Shown piece after piece: positions 27,225-36,527 of a stretch of 56,754 bases of DNA; positions within the stretch are counted from its first letter, which is position 1; the number at the start of each line of letters is the position of its first letter. The notes under the pieces were generated by a model. The model was not told the origin of the DNA. It saw nothing but the letters and a program-made list of their open reading frames with translations, and did no database searches. Origin of the DNA: Pseudoalteromonas shioyasakiensis (GTDB lineage: Bacteria > Pseudomonadota > Gammaproteobacteria > Enterobacterales > Alteromonadaceae); assembly GCF_022398475.1 (NCBI RefSeq), contig NZ_JAKEVM010000008.1, forward strand, positions 1 to 56,754. The letters are read 5' to 3'. Position numbers and translations under genes: made by a program.

Positions 27225-27692
27225 GTGCAGAAAACCGTAGAGATTTACACCGATGGATCATGTTTAGGAAATCCAGGGCCTGGAGGGTATGGCATCGTGA
27301 TGCGATACAACGGCCACGAAAAGCAGTTAAGTCAAGGCTACACCCTAACAACAAATAATCGGATGGAAATGCTCGCAGCTATCGTTGCACTAGAAACCCT
27401 CACCCGCTCTTGTCACGTCATTCTGACGACCGATAGCCAATATGTGAAACAAGGCATTGAGTCATGGGTTGAAAATTGGAAAAAGCGTGGCTGGAAAACC
27501 GCTGCTAAAAAACCAGTTAAGAATGTCGATTTATGGAAACGACTCGATGCTGCCTGCCAACAACACGAGGTAGAATGGCGTTGGGTAAAAGGCCATAGCG
27601 GTAATAAATACAATGAGATTGTTGACGATCTTGCCCGCGAAGCAGCTGGCAGCGATCAATTACTTGAAGACACAGGTTACGACGGTAATTAA
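27225..27692 (+). CDS. rnhA: Ribonuclease HI
   Basis: Cleaves RNA in RNA-DNA hybrids. The 155-residue protein has exactly the E. coli length. Its catalytic residues fall at the same numbers: Asp10 (YTDGSCLGN), Glu48 (NRMEML), Asp70 (TTDSQYV) and Asp134 (VDDLARE). The start is the GTG at 27225, with AAGGT 7 nt upstream. An open frame extends further upstream, but the extension is not homologous and overlaps the dnaQ promoter region. Confidence 0.96.
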   Translation: MQKTVEIYTDGSCLGNPGPGGYGIVMRYNGHEKQLSQGYTLTTNNRMEMLAAIVALETLTRSCHVILTTDSQYVKQGIESWVENWKKRGWKTAAKKPVKNVDLWKRLDAACQQHEVEWRWVKGHSGNKYNEIVDDLAREAAGSDQLLEDTGYDGN

Positions 27693-27781
27693 AGCCCCTT
27701 GAAATAAACTTGGCGCAGGTCGTTTTATATTTTTGTTATATGTTATAAGATTTAGCTATAACTAAATATAAAGGATTCATT

Positions 27782-28645
27782 ATGGCTCTGCGCATTCACT
27801 CTTTTTTTCATCAACAAAGCGCCACTCTCTGTTACCTAGTCAGTTGCGAAAGCACTAAACAGTGCTTGCTAATTGATGCGCCAGCTGATTTTGATATGCC
27901 AAGTGGCGAATTAAGTTTTACCACCGCCAATGAGATCATTAACTATATAAAGACTGAGCAGCTGACACTACAATGGCTCCTTGAAACTCATGCCCATGCT
28001 GATCATATCACTGCAGCAAGTTACATAAAGCAGCAATTACAAGACACACACCCTTGTAAACTCGGCACGGGTGAAGGGATCACACAAGTGCAACAACACT
28101 TTAGCCAACTTTATAATCTTGATATGCCATGTAATGGTGAACCTTTTGATGCTTTATTTGCTGATAAAGCACAATTTCAGTTAGGTGATTACACAGTAGA
28201 TGTGATTGCCACACCGGGCCATACACCTGACAGCGTGTGTTTTCACATTAATGGCAATGTATTTGTTGGCGACACCTTCTTTATGCCAGACAGTGGCACA
28301 GCCCGCTGTGATTTCCCAGGAGGCAGTGCCGGTGAGTTATATGACTCACTACAGCGAATTTTAGCTTTTCCTGACGATACCGTACTTTGGATGTGTCATG
28401 ACTATCAACCAGATGGCCGCCCTCTTGCGAACAAAACCACAGTGAAAGAGCAGCGTGAGCAAAACATTCATTTAAAAGGCGATAAACAAAGCTTTATTGC
28501 GACTCGGGAAGGCCGCGATGCAACCTTGGCTGTACCAAAGCTGTTGCACCCTTCTATTCAATTAAATATTCGTGCAGGCCAGTACCCAAGTAAAACAGAC
28601 ACGCAACAACACTATTTAGCTATCCCGCTCACAGTGCTGCTTTGA
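27782..28645 (+). CDS. MBL-fold hydrolase, persulfide-dioxygenase-like
   Basis: The 287-residue metallo-beta-lactamase-fold protein has the motif THAHADH (metal ligands His70, His72, Asp74, His75), then TPGHTPDSVCF, then GDTFFMPDSGTARCDFPGG. The last block is typical of the ETHE1/Blh (POD-like) group, which oxidises glutathione persulfide. A sulfur-dioxygenase role is thus plausible but unproven; no rhodanese domain or ArsR/BigR gene is adjacent. AAAGGA precedes the ATG. It is inserted between rnhA and yafS, and its 3' end overlaps the convergent yafS by 30 bp. Confidence 0.85.
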   Translation: MALRIHSFFHQQSATLCYLVSCESTKQCLLIDAPADFDMPSGELSFTTANEIINYIKTEQLTLQWLLETHAHADHITAASYIKQQLQDTHPCKLGTGEGITQVQQHFSQLYNLDMPCNGEPFDALFADKAQFQLGDYTVDVIATPGHTPDSVCFHINGNVFVGDTFFMPDSGTARCDFPGGSAGELYDSLQRILAFPDDTVLWMCHDYQPDGRPLANKTTVKEQREQNIHLKGDKQSFIATREGRDATLAVPKLLHPSIQLNIRAGQYPSKTDTQQHYLAIPLTVLL

Positions 28646-29374
28646 TGTTTGCCTGAGCCCTGCTCCTTTTACCGGCGAAAATTGCGGCCTTGCATGCCAT
28701 TTAGGTTTAATTGGTGTCAGCGGGGCCACACGTTTTCGAGCCACCAGCATATAAACACTGCCCATTGGCTTTAAATATTGCTGGCCAAAGCTGCGCCACG
28801 CCGCAAAACGTGACAAACGGTTGCCTCTTGCAAGCGATGAATGGATAAATCGCTCGTCCGAAATAATCTCAAAGCCTAATAGATTCAACCAGTCTTTTAC
28901 TCGTGATGGCGTAAAAAAGCGCCCTGTCCAAGGTAACTTTTGGCGACTAAAAGGTAAAAGCTGCGCCAAGCCACACAAGCTAAACGGGTTAAAGCCCGTG
29001 ATCACCAGATAGCCACCGGGAATTAAAGTACGATGTGCTTCACGTAAGATGTGGTGTGGATCAGAATGATATTCTAAGCAATGCGATAATATACAAGCAT
29101 CAACACTGTGCTCATAAAAAGGCAGCTCGTCTACATCAGCAATAACACCTGTAAATAACCCCTGCTCTGCTACACAAACTTGATGCTTAATAGGACTTTC
29201 ACTGGTTGCCAGCTCGCCACTTAAATTACCAAGTTTGAGCATGTGATAGCCAAACATGCGTGGCAACCATGGCGTTAGCTTACGTTCAATTTCAGCACGT
29301 AAATAGTCGCCATGAGGGAACTGCTGCCAAGTGTATGGCTTAGGACCTTCTTGAAAACTAAGGGCTGGTTTCAT
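28616..29374 (-). CDS. yafS: YafS-like SAM-dependent methyltransferase
   Basis: The 252-residue class I methyltransferase has a region with DVDELPFYEHSVDACILSHCLEYHSDPH (post-I/II acidic loop and motif II) and LREAHRTLIPGGYLVITGFNP (motif III). The usual GxGxG of motif I is degenerate (GNLSGEL). It occupies the yafS position between rnhA and divergent gloB, as in E. coli. The substrate is unknown. Its C-terminal codons overlap the MBL gene on the opposite strand. Confidence 0.82.
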   Translation of the reverse strand: MKPALSFQEGPKPYTWQQFPHGDYLRAEIERKLTPWLPRMFGYHMLKLGNLSGELATSESPIKHQVCVAEQGLFTGVIADVDELPFYEHSVDACILSHCLEYHSDPHHILREAHRTLIPGGYLVITGFNPFSLCGLAQLLPFSRQKLPWTGRFFTPSRVKDWLNLLGFEIISDERFIHSSLARGNRLSRFAAWRSFGQQYLKPMGSVYMLVARKRVAPLTPIKPKWHARPQFSPVKGAGLRQTSKQHCERDS

Positions 29375-29427
29375 TTTCTGAGCTCGTTATACTGTGTGTT
29401 AACTGTCACTTTATAGAGCAATTAAAC

Positions 29428-30201
29428 ATGGTGCAAGTTAAAGCAATTAAAGCCTTTTCTGATAATTACATTTGGTGCATCAGCAATGAAGCTGAGCAAA
29501 CAGCCTGGGTCGTCGACCCAGGTCAAGCAGAGCCTGTTTTAAACTACCTGAGCGAGCATAACTTAACACTTAGCGGTATTTTGATTACTCACCACCATTA
29601 TGATCATACCGATGGTGTGGCTGCACTGGTTAAGGAATTTCGTGATATTCCGGTTTATGGGCCAAGACATAGCCCTTTTAAAGGTATTACTCATGGCGTA
29701 TCAGAAGCGGATAAAGTCACTGTGTATGATTACACCTTTACTGTGCTTGCGACACCTGGTCATACCCTAGACCATGTTTGTTACATTAATGACGAATTAA
29801 GTTTTACTGGCGACACCTTATTTAGTGCTGGCTGCGGACGATTATTTGAAGGCAGCGCAGAACAAATGTGGCACTCGTTATGTAAGCTAAGAGCCCTGCC
29901 AGATGAGTGTAAAATCTACTGCACCCATGAGTACACGCAAGCCAACTTAGCTTTCGCAAAAGCCGTTGAACCAAATAACGAATACCTTATCAGCTACAGT
30001 GAAGAAGTAGATGCGCTGCGTGCCAAAGACGAAATAAGTTTACCAACTCAATTAGGTGTTGAAAAACAAATAAATCCATTTTTACGTAGCAATATAGCAA
30101 CAATCACTGATGAGCTTCCTGATGAGCTAAAAATTAATTTGGATCTGAATGAACCTTGGCAACGCTTTGCAGGTCTCAGAGCCTGGAAAGATAACTTTTA
30201 A
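29428..30201 (+). CDS. gloB: Hydroxyacylglutathione hydrolase (glyoxalase II)
   Basis: Hydrolyses S-lactoylglutathione to lactate and glutathione, the second step of methylglyoxal detoxification. The 257-residue protein has the binuclear metal motif THHHYDH (His55, His57, Asp59, His60), then TPGHTLDHVCY, GDTLFSAGCGRLFEG and CTHEYTQANLAFA. The C-terminal substrate-binding domain follows residue ~170, with NPFLRS near 215. Divergent from yafS over 53 bp, and upstream of mltD as in E. coli. Confidence 0.95.
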   Translation: MVQVKAIKAFSDNYIWCISNEAEQTAWVVDPGQAEPVLNYLSEHNLTLSGILITHHHYDHTDGVAALVKEFRDIPVYGPRHSPFKGITHGVSEADKVTVYDYTFTVLATPGHTLDHVCYINDELSFTGDTLFSAGCGRLFEGSAEQMWHSLCKLRALPDECKIYCTHEYTQANLAFAKAVEPNNEYLISYSEEVDALRAKDEISLPTQLGVEKQINPFLRSNIATITDELPDELKINLDLNEPWQRFAGLRAWKDNF

Positions 30202-30348
30202 AAAAACGTAAACACCGGTAGTTACAATTTTGTATATTTAGATCAGCATCTTGCAATAATAAGCTGACATAAACTGGTCATAAAGTGGCAATATGTTCTC
30301 AGAGCAGGTAATATTCGCCGAGTTTTTTTACCTGATGTATGGGTATAT

Positions 30349-31935
30349 ATGTATAAGTCTCCTTTAGTTTTATCACTTGCGTTGATTTTAAGTGGCTGTC
30401 AATTAACAGCTTCTGATTCAGCAAGTACAGATGTTGCAAGCAATAATGTTGAGCAACAATTAGACGGCGCAAGTCCGAGCGATATCAATGATGCATTGAT
30501 GATTAACGCTCAATATCAACAATTAACCGATATTGATGAGCCGCCTCCTGTATTTGATGATGTATGGGAACGTATTCGTTATCAGCTTTCGATTGATGTG
30601 CCACAAAACCGCCCAGTTGTTGCTGAGCGCAACTATTATGCACGTCATCAGGCCTATTTAGATCGAATCTCTAAGCGAGCTGAGCCTTATTTATACTTTA
30701 TTGTAGAAGAAGTCGAAAAGCGTCAAATGCCAATCGAAATTGCGCTTTTACCTATTGTAGAAAGTGCGTTTGACCCATTTGGTTATTCACATCGCAGTGC
30801 TTCTGGCATTTGGCAATTTATGCCACAAACCGGTGAGCGTTTCGATTTGAAACAAAACTGGTGGTATGACGGTCGCCGTGACATTGTACAATCGACCCGT
30901 GCAGCGCTAGATTACTTATCATATTTACACAAAACCTTAGAAGGCGATTGGCTAAATGCCATTGCAGCCTATAACTCAGGTGAAGGTCGTTTACTGCGTG
31001 CCATTAAAAAGAACCGTAAAAAGCATTTACCAACGGATTTTTGGTCACTTGATTTACCAAGAGAGACCACTGCCTACGTACCTAAGCTGTTAGCGCTGTC
31101 TGATCTAGTAAAACGCAGTGACGAATTTGGTGTTAAATGGCAACCAATTATTAATGCTCAAGTCGTTGAAGCAGTTAATGTCGGGAGCCAAATTGACTTA
31201 GCACTTGCCGCTGACATGGCAGGTATTAGCTTAACAGAGCTTTATCGTTTAAACCCTGGCTTCAATCGCTGGGCGACAGATCCAAATGGCCCACACTTTT
31301 TATTATTACCGTCTGATAAAGTTGAAGCGTTTACTGACAAGCTTGCAAAAACAGAGCAAAAAGACCGCCTACGCTGGCAGCAATATGTGGTAGCACGCGG
31401 TGACAGTTTATCTGTGATTGCGAAGAAGTTTTCGACAAGCACAAACGCTATTAAAACCCTGAATAAGCTTTCATCGAATACAATTCGTGTTGGTCAGCAA
31501 TTACTTGTGCCACTGAGCGATGGTGAGATTAATAGCCAGCATTTACCAAAATCAGTGCGTATGGCGGCTAATAAAGCAACACGTAAAAAGCTAAGCCATA
31601 AAGTGGCCAGTGGCGATACACTGTGGGATATCAGCCGTGAGTACGATGTGACCATAGCTGAACTTGCAACATGGAATAAGCTAAAAAAAGACGCTGTACT
31701 GCGTGTTGGTCAAAAGCTAACTGTGTATAAGCAAGAAAAATCACAACTTGCTGCTACACAAATCAAAGAGCGCACCATTACCTATAAAGTTCGTCGTGGT
31801 GACTCGTTAGCGCGCATTGCTGCTAAGTTTAATGTGTCTGTAGAAGATATTATTAAATGGAACTCATTAGCTGGGCAAAAATACATTCAACCTGGGCAAA
31901 AGCTTAAATTAAAGGTTGATGTTCGAAGCGCTTAA
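30349..31935 (+). CDS. mltD: Membrane-bound lytic murein transglycosylase D
   Basis: Outer-membrane lipoprotein that cleaves peptidoglycan glycan strands. The 528-residue protein has a lipobox LSGC (Cys17), an SLT domain (~105-240) with catalytic Glu138 in PIVESAFDP, and three LysM peptidoglycan-binding repeats (about 346-388, 417-460 and 479-522). E. coli MltD (452 aa) has two LysM repeats, so one extra is present here. It has a terminator shared with speB. Position next to gloB is conserved. Confidence 0.95.
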   Translation: MYKSPLVLSLALILSGCQLTASDSASTDVASNNVEQQLDGASPSDINDALMINAQYQQLTDIDEPPPVFDDVWERIRYQLSIDVPQNRPVVAERNYYARHQAYLDRISKRAEPYLYFIVEEVEKRQMPIEIALLPIVESAFDPFGYSHRSASGIWQFMPQTGERFDLKQNWWYDGRRDIVQSTRAALDYLSYLHKTLEGDWLNAIAAYNSGEGRLLRAIKKNRKKHLPTDFWSLDLPRETTAYVPKLLALSDLVKRSDEFGVKWQPIINAQVVEAVNVGSQIDLALAADMAGISLTELYRLNPGFNRWATDPNGPHFLLLPSDKVEAFTDKLAKTEQKDRLRWQQYVVARGDSLSVIAKKFSTSTNAIKTLNKLSSNTIRVGQQLLVPLSDGEINSQHLPKSVRMAANKATRKKLSHKVASGDTLWDISREYDVTIAELATWNKLKKDAVLRVGQKLTVYKQEKSQLAATQIKERTITYKVRRGDSLARIAAKFNVSVEDIIKWNSLAGQKYIQPGQKLKLKVDVRSA

Positions 31936-31957
31936 TTGCTTCATCCAATATCAAAAA

Positions 31958-31981
31958 AAAGAGCGCCTAATGGCGCTCTTT
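31958..31981. terminator. Bidirectional terminator mltD/speB
   Basis: AAAGAGCGCC (31958-31967) and GGCGCTCTTT (31972-31981) form a perfect 10-bp stem between convergent genes. Confidence 0.87.
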
Positions 31982-31992
31982 GTCTCTCTCAT

Positions 31993-32916
31993 TTAGTATT
32001 TATGCTTCAAAGCCCATAAGTGTAATAACTCATTGGCAATGGTCGCTGCGGCAATCGCCGTTAATTCACTTTGGTCATAGGATGGCGACACTTCAACCAC
32101 ATCCATACCGACCATATTAATGCCTTTCAATGCACGAAGTACTTTGAGTACTTTATCGCTGGTTAAGCCACCACATACTGGCGTGCCTGTCCCTGGAGCG
32201 AATGCGGGATCAAGGCAGTCAATATCAAAGGTTAAGTAAACAGGTAAGTCACCGATGCGCGCTTTGATTTGCTCTGCGATATCTTGCGCTGGCAAATCAT
32301 TGGCTGCCATTGCATCAATCACCGCAAACTCATGTTTGCTTTGATCAAAATCAGTACGAATACCAATTTGAATACTGTGATCAACATCAATAAGCCCTTC
32401 CATCGGCGCATGGTAAAACATGGTACCGTGATCATAGCGCGAACCATTGCTGTAAGTATCTGTGTGGGCATCAAAATGTACTAATGCCATTTTACCGTGT
32501 TGTTTTGCATGAGCACGCAGTAGCGGCAAAGTCACAAAGTGGTCGCCACCTAAACCTAATAATGTTTTACCTTGGCGAAGAATTTGCTCAGCGGCTAATT
32601 CTAACTGCGCGGTAAAATATTCTGGGTCGCCTACTGGGTAAGTAAAATCCCCCGCATCAGCTAATTTTAAACGCTCAAACAACGGAAACGTCCACGGGTA
32701 CTTGGTTTCTTCCCATGCGAGGTGCACTGAGGCACGACGAATTGCGTCAGGCCCTAAACGTGCACCAGGGCGACCTGAGGTCGCCAAATCAAATGGTAAA
32801 CCTAGCACCACTACATCAGCATCGATTGCAGTGATGTTTTGCACCATCGGCTGACGTAAAAACGTCATGCCGTTTGAGTACAATGAATGATCTGTGTGGT
32901 CAAACAATGTCGACAT
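31993..32916 (-). CDS. speB: Agmatinase
   Basis: Hydrolyses agmatine to putrescine and urea, second step of the arginine decarboxylase route to polyamines. The 307-residue ureohydrolase (E. coli SpeB 306) shows the manganese-site motifs [21 protein letters not shown] and [18 protein letters not shown]. It starts 3 bp after the speA stop, so the two enzymes of the pathway are made from one transcript. Confidence 0.95.
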   Translation of the reverse strand: MSTLFDHTDHSLYSNGMTFLRQPMVQNITAIDADVVVLGLPFDLATSGRPGARLGPDAIRRASVHLAWEETKYPWTFPLFERLKLADAGDFTYPVGDPEYFTAQLELAAEQILRQGKTLLGLGGDHFVTLPLLRAHAKQHGKMALVHFDAHTDTYSNGSRYDHGTMFYHAPMEGLIDVDHSIQIGIRTDFDQSKHEFAVIDAMAANDLPAQDIAEQIKARIGDLPVYLTFDIDCLDPAFAPGTGTPVCGGLTSDKVLKVLRALKGINMVGMDVVEVSPSYDQSELTAIAAATIANELLHLWALKHKY

Positions 32917-32919
32917 TGC

Positions 32920-34833
32920 TTATAACTCTTCTAAATAAGTGTAACCGTTTAAGCCAGTTTGCAGCTCATCTAATACGCTTTGCTGCTCAGTTTCTGGCAA
33001 TTTAGCTGCCACCAGCTGGGCATAAGATTGCTGGAAGCTTTCTACATCTAAATGTACGTAACGCATCATGTCTGCAACGGTATCACCTTCGTTAACTTCA
33101 GTGATTTGCGCCTGACCTTGCTCATCCATTTTTATAATTGCACTATGTGTGTCGCCAAATAAGTTGTGCATATCACCTAAAATCTCCTGATAAGCACCCA
33201 CTAAGAAAAAGCCCATTAAATAAGGTTTTTCTTCGCTAAAAGCTGGCACAGGTAATGTGCTTTCAATACCTTGACCGTCGACATAGTGCTCCATAGCACC
33301 GTCTGAATCGCAAGTGATATCAAGTAACACAGCGCGTTTTTGTGGTGCTTCTGTTAAACCACTTAGCGGTAGAACAGGAAACACTTGGTCAATACCCCAC
33401 GCATCCGGTAATGACTGGAACAATGAAAAGTTCACAAAAAACTTATCTGCTAAACGCGCATTTAATTCATCAATAATCGGGCGATGAAAACGGTTTTTGT
33501 TATCCATATGTTTGTTAAGTTCATAACATACACGTAAGTTAACTTGCTCCGCCCATGCTCGCTCTGTTAAATCTAACAAACCAAGTGCAAACTGATTATG
33601 TGCTTCGGCTAAATCGCCTTGGCTATCATGATAAATTTCGATTAATGCACGGTCATCATTGTCACCACTTAACTGTTGCCATGATGTCCACATATTCTTT
33701 AACAATAGGGGTGCATCTGCTGCTGGCGCTTGAATGTCTTCTGGTACATAGCTTTCGGTACCAATAACATTCGAAATCAACACAGCATGGTGCGCTGTTA
33801 ACGCACGACCTGATTCAGAAATAATGCGCGGCATTGGCTGCTCATATAACTTACAGGTATCACCAATGGTGTATACGATGTTATTAGCATATTCACTTAG
33901 GCTGTAGTTCATTGAGTTATGTGACTGGCTACGAGTACCGTCATAATCTACCGCTAAACCGCCACCCACATCTAAGCAATCAATTTGTGCACCTAACTTG
34001 CGTAACTCACAGTAAAAACGCGCAGCTTCACTCACACCTAAACGAACATCGCGGATGTTTGCCATTTGCGAGCCTAAGTGAAAGTGTACAAGTTGGATCA
34101 GATCGAGTTGATCAGACGCTTTTAAGCGATTAACCACACTGAGTACTTGCGAGGCCGATAAACCAAATTTTGATTTTTCGCCACCACTTGCTTGCCACTT
34201 GCCCTTACCTTGCGACGCTAAACGTACACGAATACCAATGCGTGGCTTTACGTTTAACTCTTTAGCTTGGCTAAGCACCATGTCTAGCTCAGACAGTTTT
34301 TCAAGAACGATGTAAACCTTGTGTCCTAGCTTTTCGCCAATCAATGCTAAACGAATGTATTCTTGGTCTTTGTAGCCATTACATACAATTACCGCACTGG
34401 TTTTTTCAGCCATCGCTAATACAGTTAATAGCTCAGGCTTACTGCCCGCTTCTAGGCCCAATTGTTTCTTTTCAATATCAGCTTGGCTTGCAACAATTTC
34501 TTCAACAACTTCACGCTGTTGGTTTACTTTAATTGGGTAAACAAGCAAATAGTCTTTTGGGTAACCATAGTTTTCAATCGCCGTGTTAAATGCCTGACAT
34601 AAGCTATGTACACGATGATGTAAAATTTGTGGAAAACGAACCAACGCAGGCAAGCTTAAGCCTTTATCTTGTAACTGCTGTGCGATATCGATTAGTGCAA
34701 TGGTTTGCTCTGGGGCATGGGCCTTTGGCGCAACATACACATCACCTTGATCATTAATACCAAAGAAACCTTGGCTCCAATGACGAACATTGTAACTCGT
34801 GCGAGCTTGTTCTAGTGATGTTGTTTCTTTCAT
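32920..34833 (-). CDS. speA: Biosynthetic arginine decarboxylase
   Basis: PLP enzyme that converts arginine to agmatine. The 637-residue protein is close to E. coli SpeA (658) and belongs to the alanine-racemase-fold decarboxylases. The PLP lysine is Lys102 in [12 protein letters not shown]. Later motifs include [24 protein letters not shown] (phosphate binding), [12 protein letters not shown] and DITCDSDG. It is first in the speAB operon. Its leader carries a small hairpin at 34859-34872 (TGCCGA/TCGGCA). Confidence 0.96.
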   Translation of the reverse strand: MKETTSLEQARTSYNVRHWSQGFFGINDQGDVYVAPKAHAPEQTIALIDIAQQLQDKGLSLPALVRFPQILHHRVHSLCQAFNTAIENYGYPKDYLLVYPIKVNQQREVVEEIVASQADIEKKQLGLEAGSKPELLTVLAMAEKTSAVIVCNGYKDQEYIRLALIGEKLGHKVYIVLEKLSELDMVLSQAKELNVKPRIGIRVRLASQGKGKWQASGGEKSKFGLSASQVLSVVNRLKASDQLDLIQLVHFHLGSQMANIRDVRLGVSEAARFYCELRKLGAQIDCLDVGGGLAVDYDGTRSQSHNSMNYSLSEYANNIVYTIGDTCKLYEQPMPRIISESGRALTAHHAVLISNVIGTESYVPEDIQAPAADAPLLLKNMWTSWQQLSGDNDDRALIEIYHDSQGDLAEAHNQFALGLLDLTERAWAEQVNLRVCYELNKHMDNKNRFHRPIIDELNARLADKFFVNFSLFQSLPDAWGIDQVFPVLPLSGLTEAPQKRAVLLDITCDSDGAMEHYVDGQGIESTLPVPAFSEEKPYLMGFFLVGAYQEILGDMHNLFGDTHSAIIKMDEQGQAQITEVNEGDTVADMMRYVHLDVESFQQSYAQLVAAKLPETEQQSVLDELQTGLNGYTYLEEL

Positions 34834-35025
34834 CTATCTTTCTCTTTTATTTTAGTAGTGCCGAAATCGGCAAGGGTTGTTGCCGCGCATTAAAAGAAAA
34901 ATAGTGATTCAAGTCCAACAAGAATTTTTACTCGTAACGAGTGATTTTTGATGTGAAAAACTAATCGATAAACTCCAATATTATTAGGGTTTAATTTGGT
35001 TGTTAGATTTTAAAATTCCTTTAGA

Positions 35026-35037
35026 TGGACAGGCACT
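35026..35037 (-). repeat. REP-like repeat, copy 1
   Basis: TGGACAGGCACT, the reverse complement of AGTGCCTGTCCA. It is one of several copies of an AGTG(A/C)CTGTCC motif around the RAYT gene. Confidence 0.6.
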
Positions 35038-35065
35038 CAATATGGCAAATGAGCAATTTTTTAAA

Positions 35066-35076
35066 GAACAGTCACT
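35066..35076 (-). repeat. REP-like repeat, copy 2
   Basis: GAACAGTCACT, a variant with one or two changes from copy 1, in the same orientation. Confidence 0.5.
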
Positions 35077-35107
35077 GTAAAAATATATGTTCGAAAATAT
35101 GTGTTAG

Positions 35108-35140
35108 TGAAATCCATCTTCATTTCAGTGGACAGGCACT
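35108..35140 (-). repeat. REP-like repeat with hairpin, copy 3
   Basis: A 33-bp element: TGAAAT and ATTTCA arms (35108-35113, 35122-35127) around an 8-nt loop, followed by GTGGACAGGCACT. It matches 25 of 33 positions with the element at 36366-36398. It supplies the last residues and stop codon of the lipoprotein gene. Confidence 0.65.
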
Positions 35141-35559
35141 ACTTTTGTGATTTCATCAGCTTTTGAAGAGTTTGACCCTAGTTGCCTCCACGCTTCATAT
35201 TGCTCATTGCCATGCCACGTAATACCAATATACTCTTGCCAGTTTTCGAAATCTGTTGTGCGATATTTTTCAACACCACAGCCACCTGCGCCAAAAGCAG
35301 TGCGGCAAATTTTTACAGTAAGATGAGTACCGTCAAAATTCAGCTGTGATTGCTTATTATTGCAAACACTTAAAGGACGAGTAGGAAGTGTAAGAATTAC
35401 TTTTGTTTTTATAGTGTCATTATGATTGAAGACACCAGTGAGGGAATGACATGAGTTTAAGTAAAACTTAGTACTACCAACAGTAAGGTCGGCTTGCTTA
35501 TTTTTAGTAAAATTAGATAGCTTCGGTTTATCACCGCAAGAAGCTATCAATAAAATCAT
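35125..35559 (-). CDS. Small lipoprotein-like protein, start uncertain, possibly degenerate
   Basis: The 144-residue frame from the only ATG starts MILLIASCGDKP, a lipobox only seven residues from the start, too short for a signal peptide. Reading upstream in frame gives KILCFT before that Met, which would make a normal lipoprotein signal. The codon before the Lys is TTA rather than a start, and no ribosome binding site is visible. The body has four to five cysteines and no family I recognise. The C-terminal VVPVH and stop lie inside a REP-like repeat. It may be a decayed gene or use an unrecognised start. Confidence 0.55.
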   Translation of the reverse strand: MILLIASCGDKPKLSNFTKNKQADLTVGSTKFYLNSCHSLTGVFNHNDTIKTKVILTLPTRPLSVCNNKQSQLNFDGTHLTVKICRTAFGAGGCGVEKYRTTDFENWQEYIGITWHGNEQYEAWRQLGSNSSKADEITKVVPVH

Positions 35560-35632
35560 AGTAAAACATAAGATTTTTAAGGAGTATTTATAAATTAAGG
35601 TGACCTCACTAAAACATGGCTTAACACTTAAA

Positions 35633-36094
35633 TTATTGGTTAAGCCCTAACTCCATAAATAAACTTTGTGGATTTTCGCTGTAATTCCCAAACGGACCAC
35701 AACGATTGAAACCTAAGTTTTCGTATAGGCTAATAGATTCTGTTTGCTTAGGACCTGTTTCTAATCGAATAAGCGGAATGAGTTGCTCACCAGCTTGATG
35801 CAATAAAATTTGCATAATTCGACGTGATAAGCCTTTACCACGGTAACTTGGTTTTACATATAGACGGCGGATTTCACCGTATGGAGGGTTGCCTTCTTGC
35901 ATCACTATTGCGCCACATGCAACGATACCATCTTCATTTTTTAAGCCTATAGCATAAACATTAGGCTCAGCTAACTCTTCAAGACTTAGAGATTGGGCTG
36001 TAGCAACAGGGTATAATGAGTTTATGAGTCGGTCTATATCAGAAAACACGTTAACTACTTCAGGATCATGTGGATTTAAATCGACTAACTGCAT
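35633..36094 (-). CDS. GNAT-family N-acetyltransferase
   Basis: The 153-residue protein has the acetyl-CoA binding motif A as RRLYVKPSYRGKGLSRRIM (R/Q-x-x-G-x-G/A replaced by RGKGLS) and motif B region SISLYENLGFNRCGPFGNY. The substrate is unknown; the ending is similar to acetyltransferases of the PhnO/YjaB-like unnamed group. I chose the ATG at 36094, because GGGAG lies 4 nt upstream; a longer frame of 168 residues has no clear ribosome binding site. It sits in the accessory stretch beside the RAYT gene. Confidence 0.82.
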   Translation of the reverse strand: MQLVDLNPHDPEVVNVFSDIDRLINSLYPVATAQSLSLEELAEPNVYAIGLKNEDGIVACGAIVMQEGNPPYGEIRRLYVKPSYRGKGLSRRIMQILLHQAGEQLIPLIRLETGPKQTESISLYENLGFNRCGPFGNYSENPQSLFMELGLNQ

Positions 36095-36327
36095 AAAACT
36101 CCCATTTTTATATGTCGTTTTTGTTAATGATGTTAACAATAATATCGGATATTAGTCTGATCCTCTACTCTTGTTTTCAATATTCATTTTTATAGGTACT
36201 GTTCAGACCGCCATACTATCGCTTAGTTCAACGGTATGTAACTGAAAAAACGCCCAGTTGATAAAAATTAAAGTCCAACCTACACCACCCTATTTAGGAT
36301 TAATGCTTTCTGCTGACAAATTTTAAC

Positions 36328-36339
36328 AAGACAGTCACT
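36328..36339 (-). repeat. REP-like repeat, copy 4
   Basis: AAGACAGTCACT, in minus orientation, 189 bp from the 3' end of the RAYT gene. Its mirror AGTGACTGTCCA lies beyond the other end of the gene. Confidence 0.58.
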
Positions 36340-36365
36340 TAAAAATAAAAGCCTTAGAGTTGAAA

Positions 36366-36398
36366 TGAAATTCATCTTAGTTTCAGTTGAAAATGACT
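36366..36398 (-). repeat. REP-like 33-bp element, copy 5
   Basis: Matches 25 of 33 bases with 35108-35140, including the ATCTT loop and TTTCAGT arm. The terminal GGCACT has drifted to ATGACT. Confidence 0.55.
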
Positions 36399-36527
36399 TC
36401 GCAGAACCACTTATTTAGAAAGTACTGATTTATTCTTAAATTTTGGGACCTATTTCAATATGTATGAGAACCTCTAGACATACTAAAGCAGTGAACTTAA
36501 ATCCTTCTTACAAAAATCACATAGAAA

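Larger units (their letters stand above)
36140..36527. other. Non-coding interval left of the RAYT gene
   Basis: 388 bp with no credible gene. It contains one AAGACAGTCACT copy (36328-36339) and one 33-bp repeat (36366-36398). I could not identify clear element ends. Confidence 0.5.
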
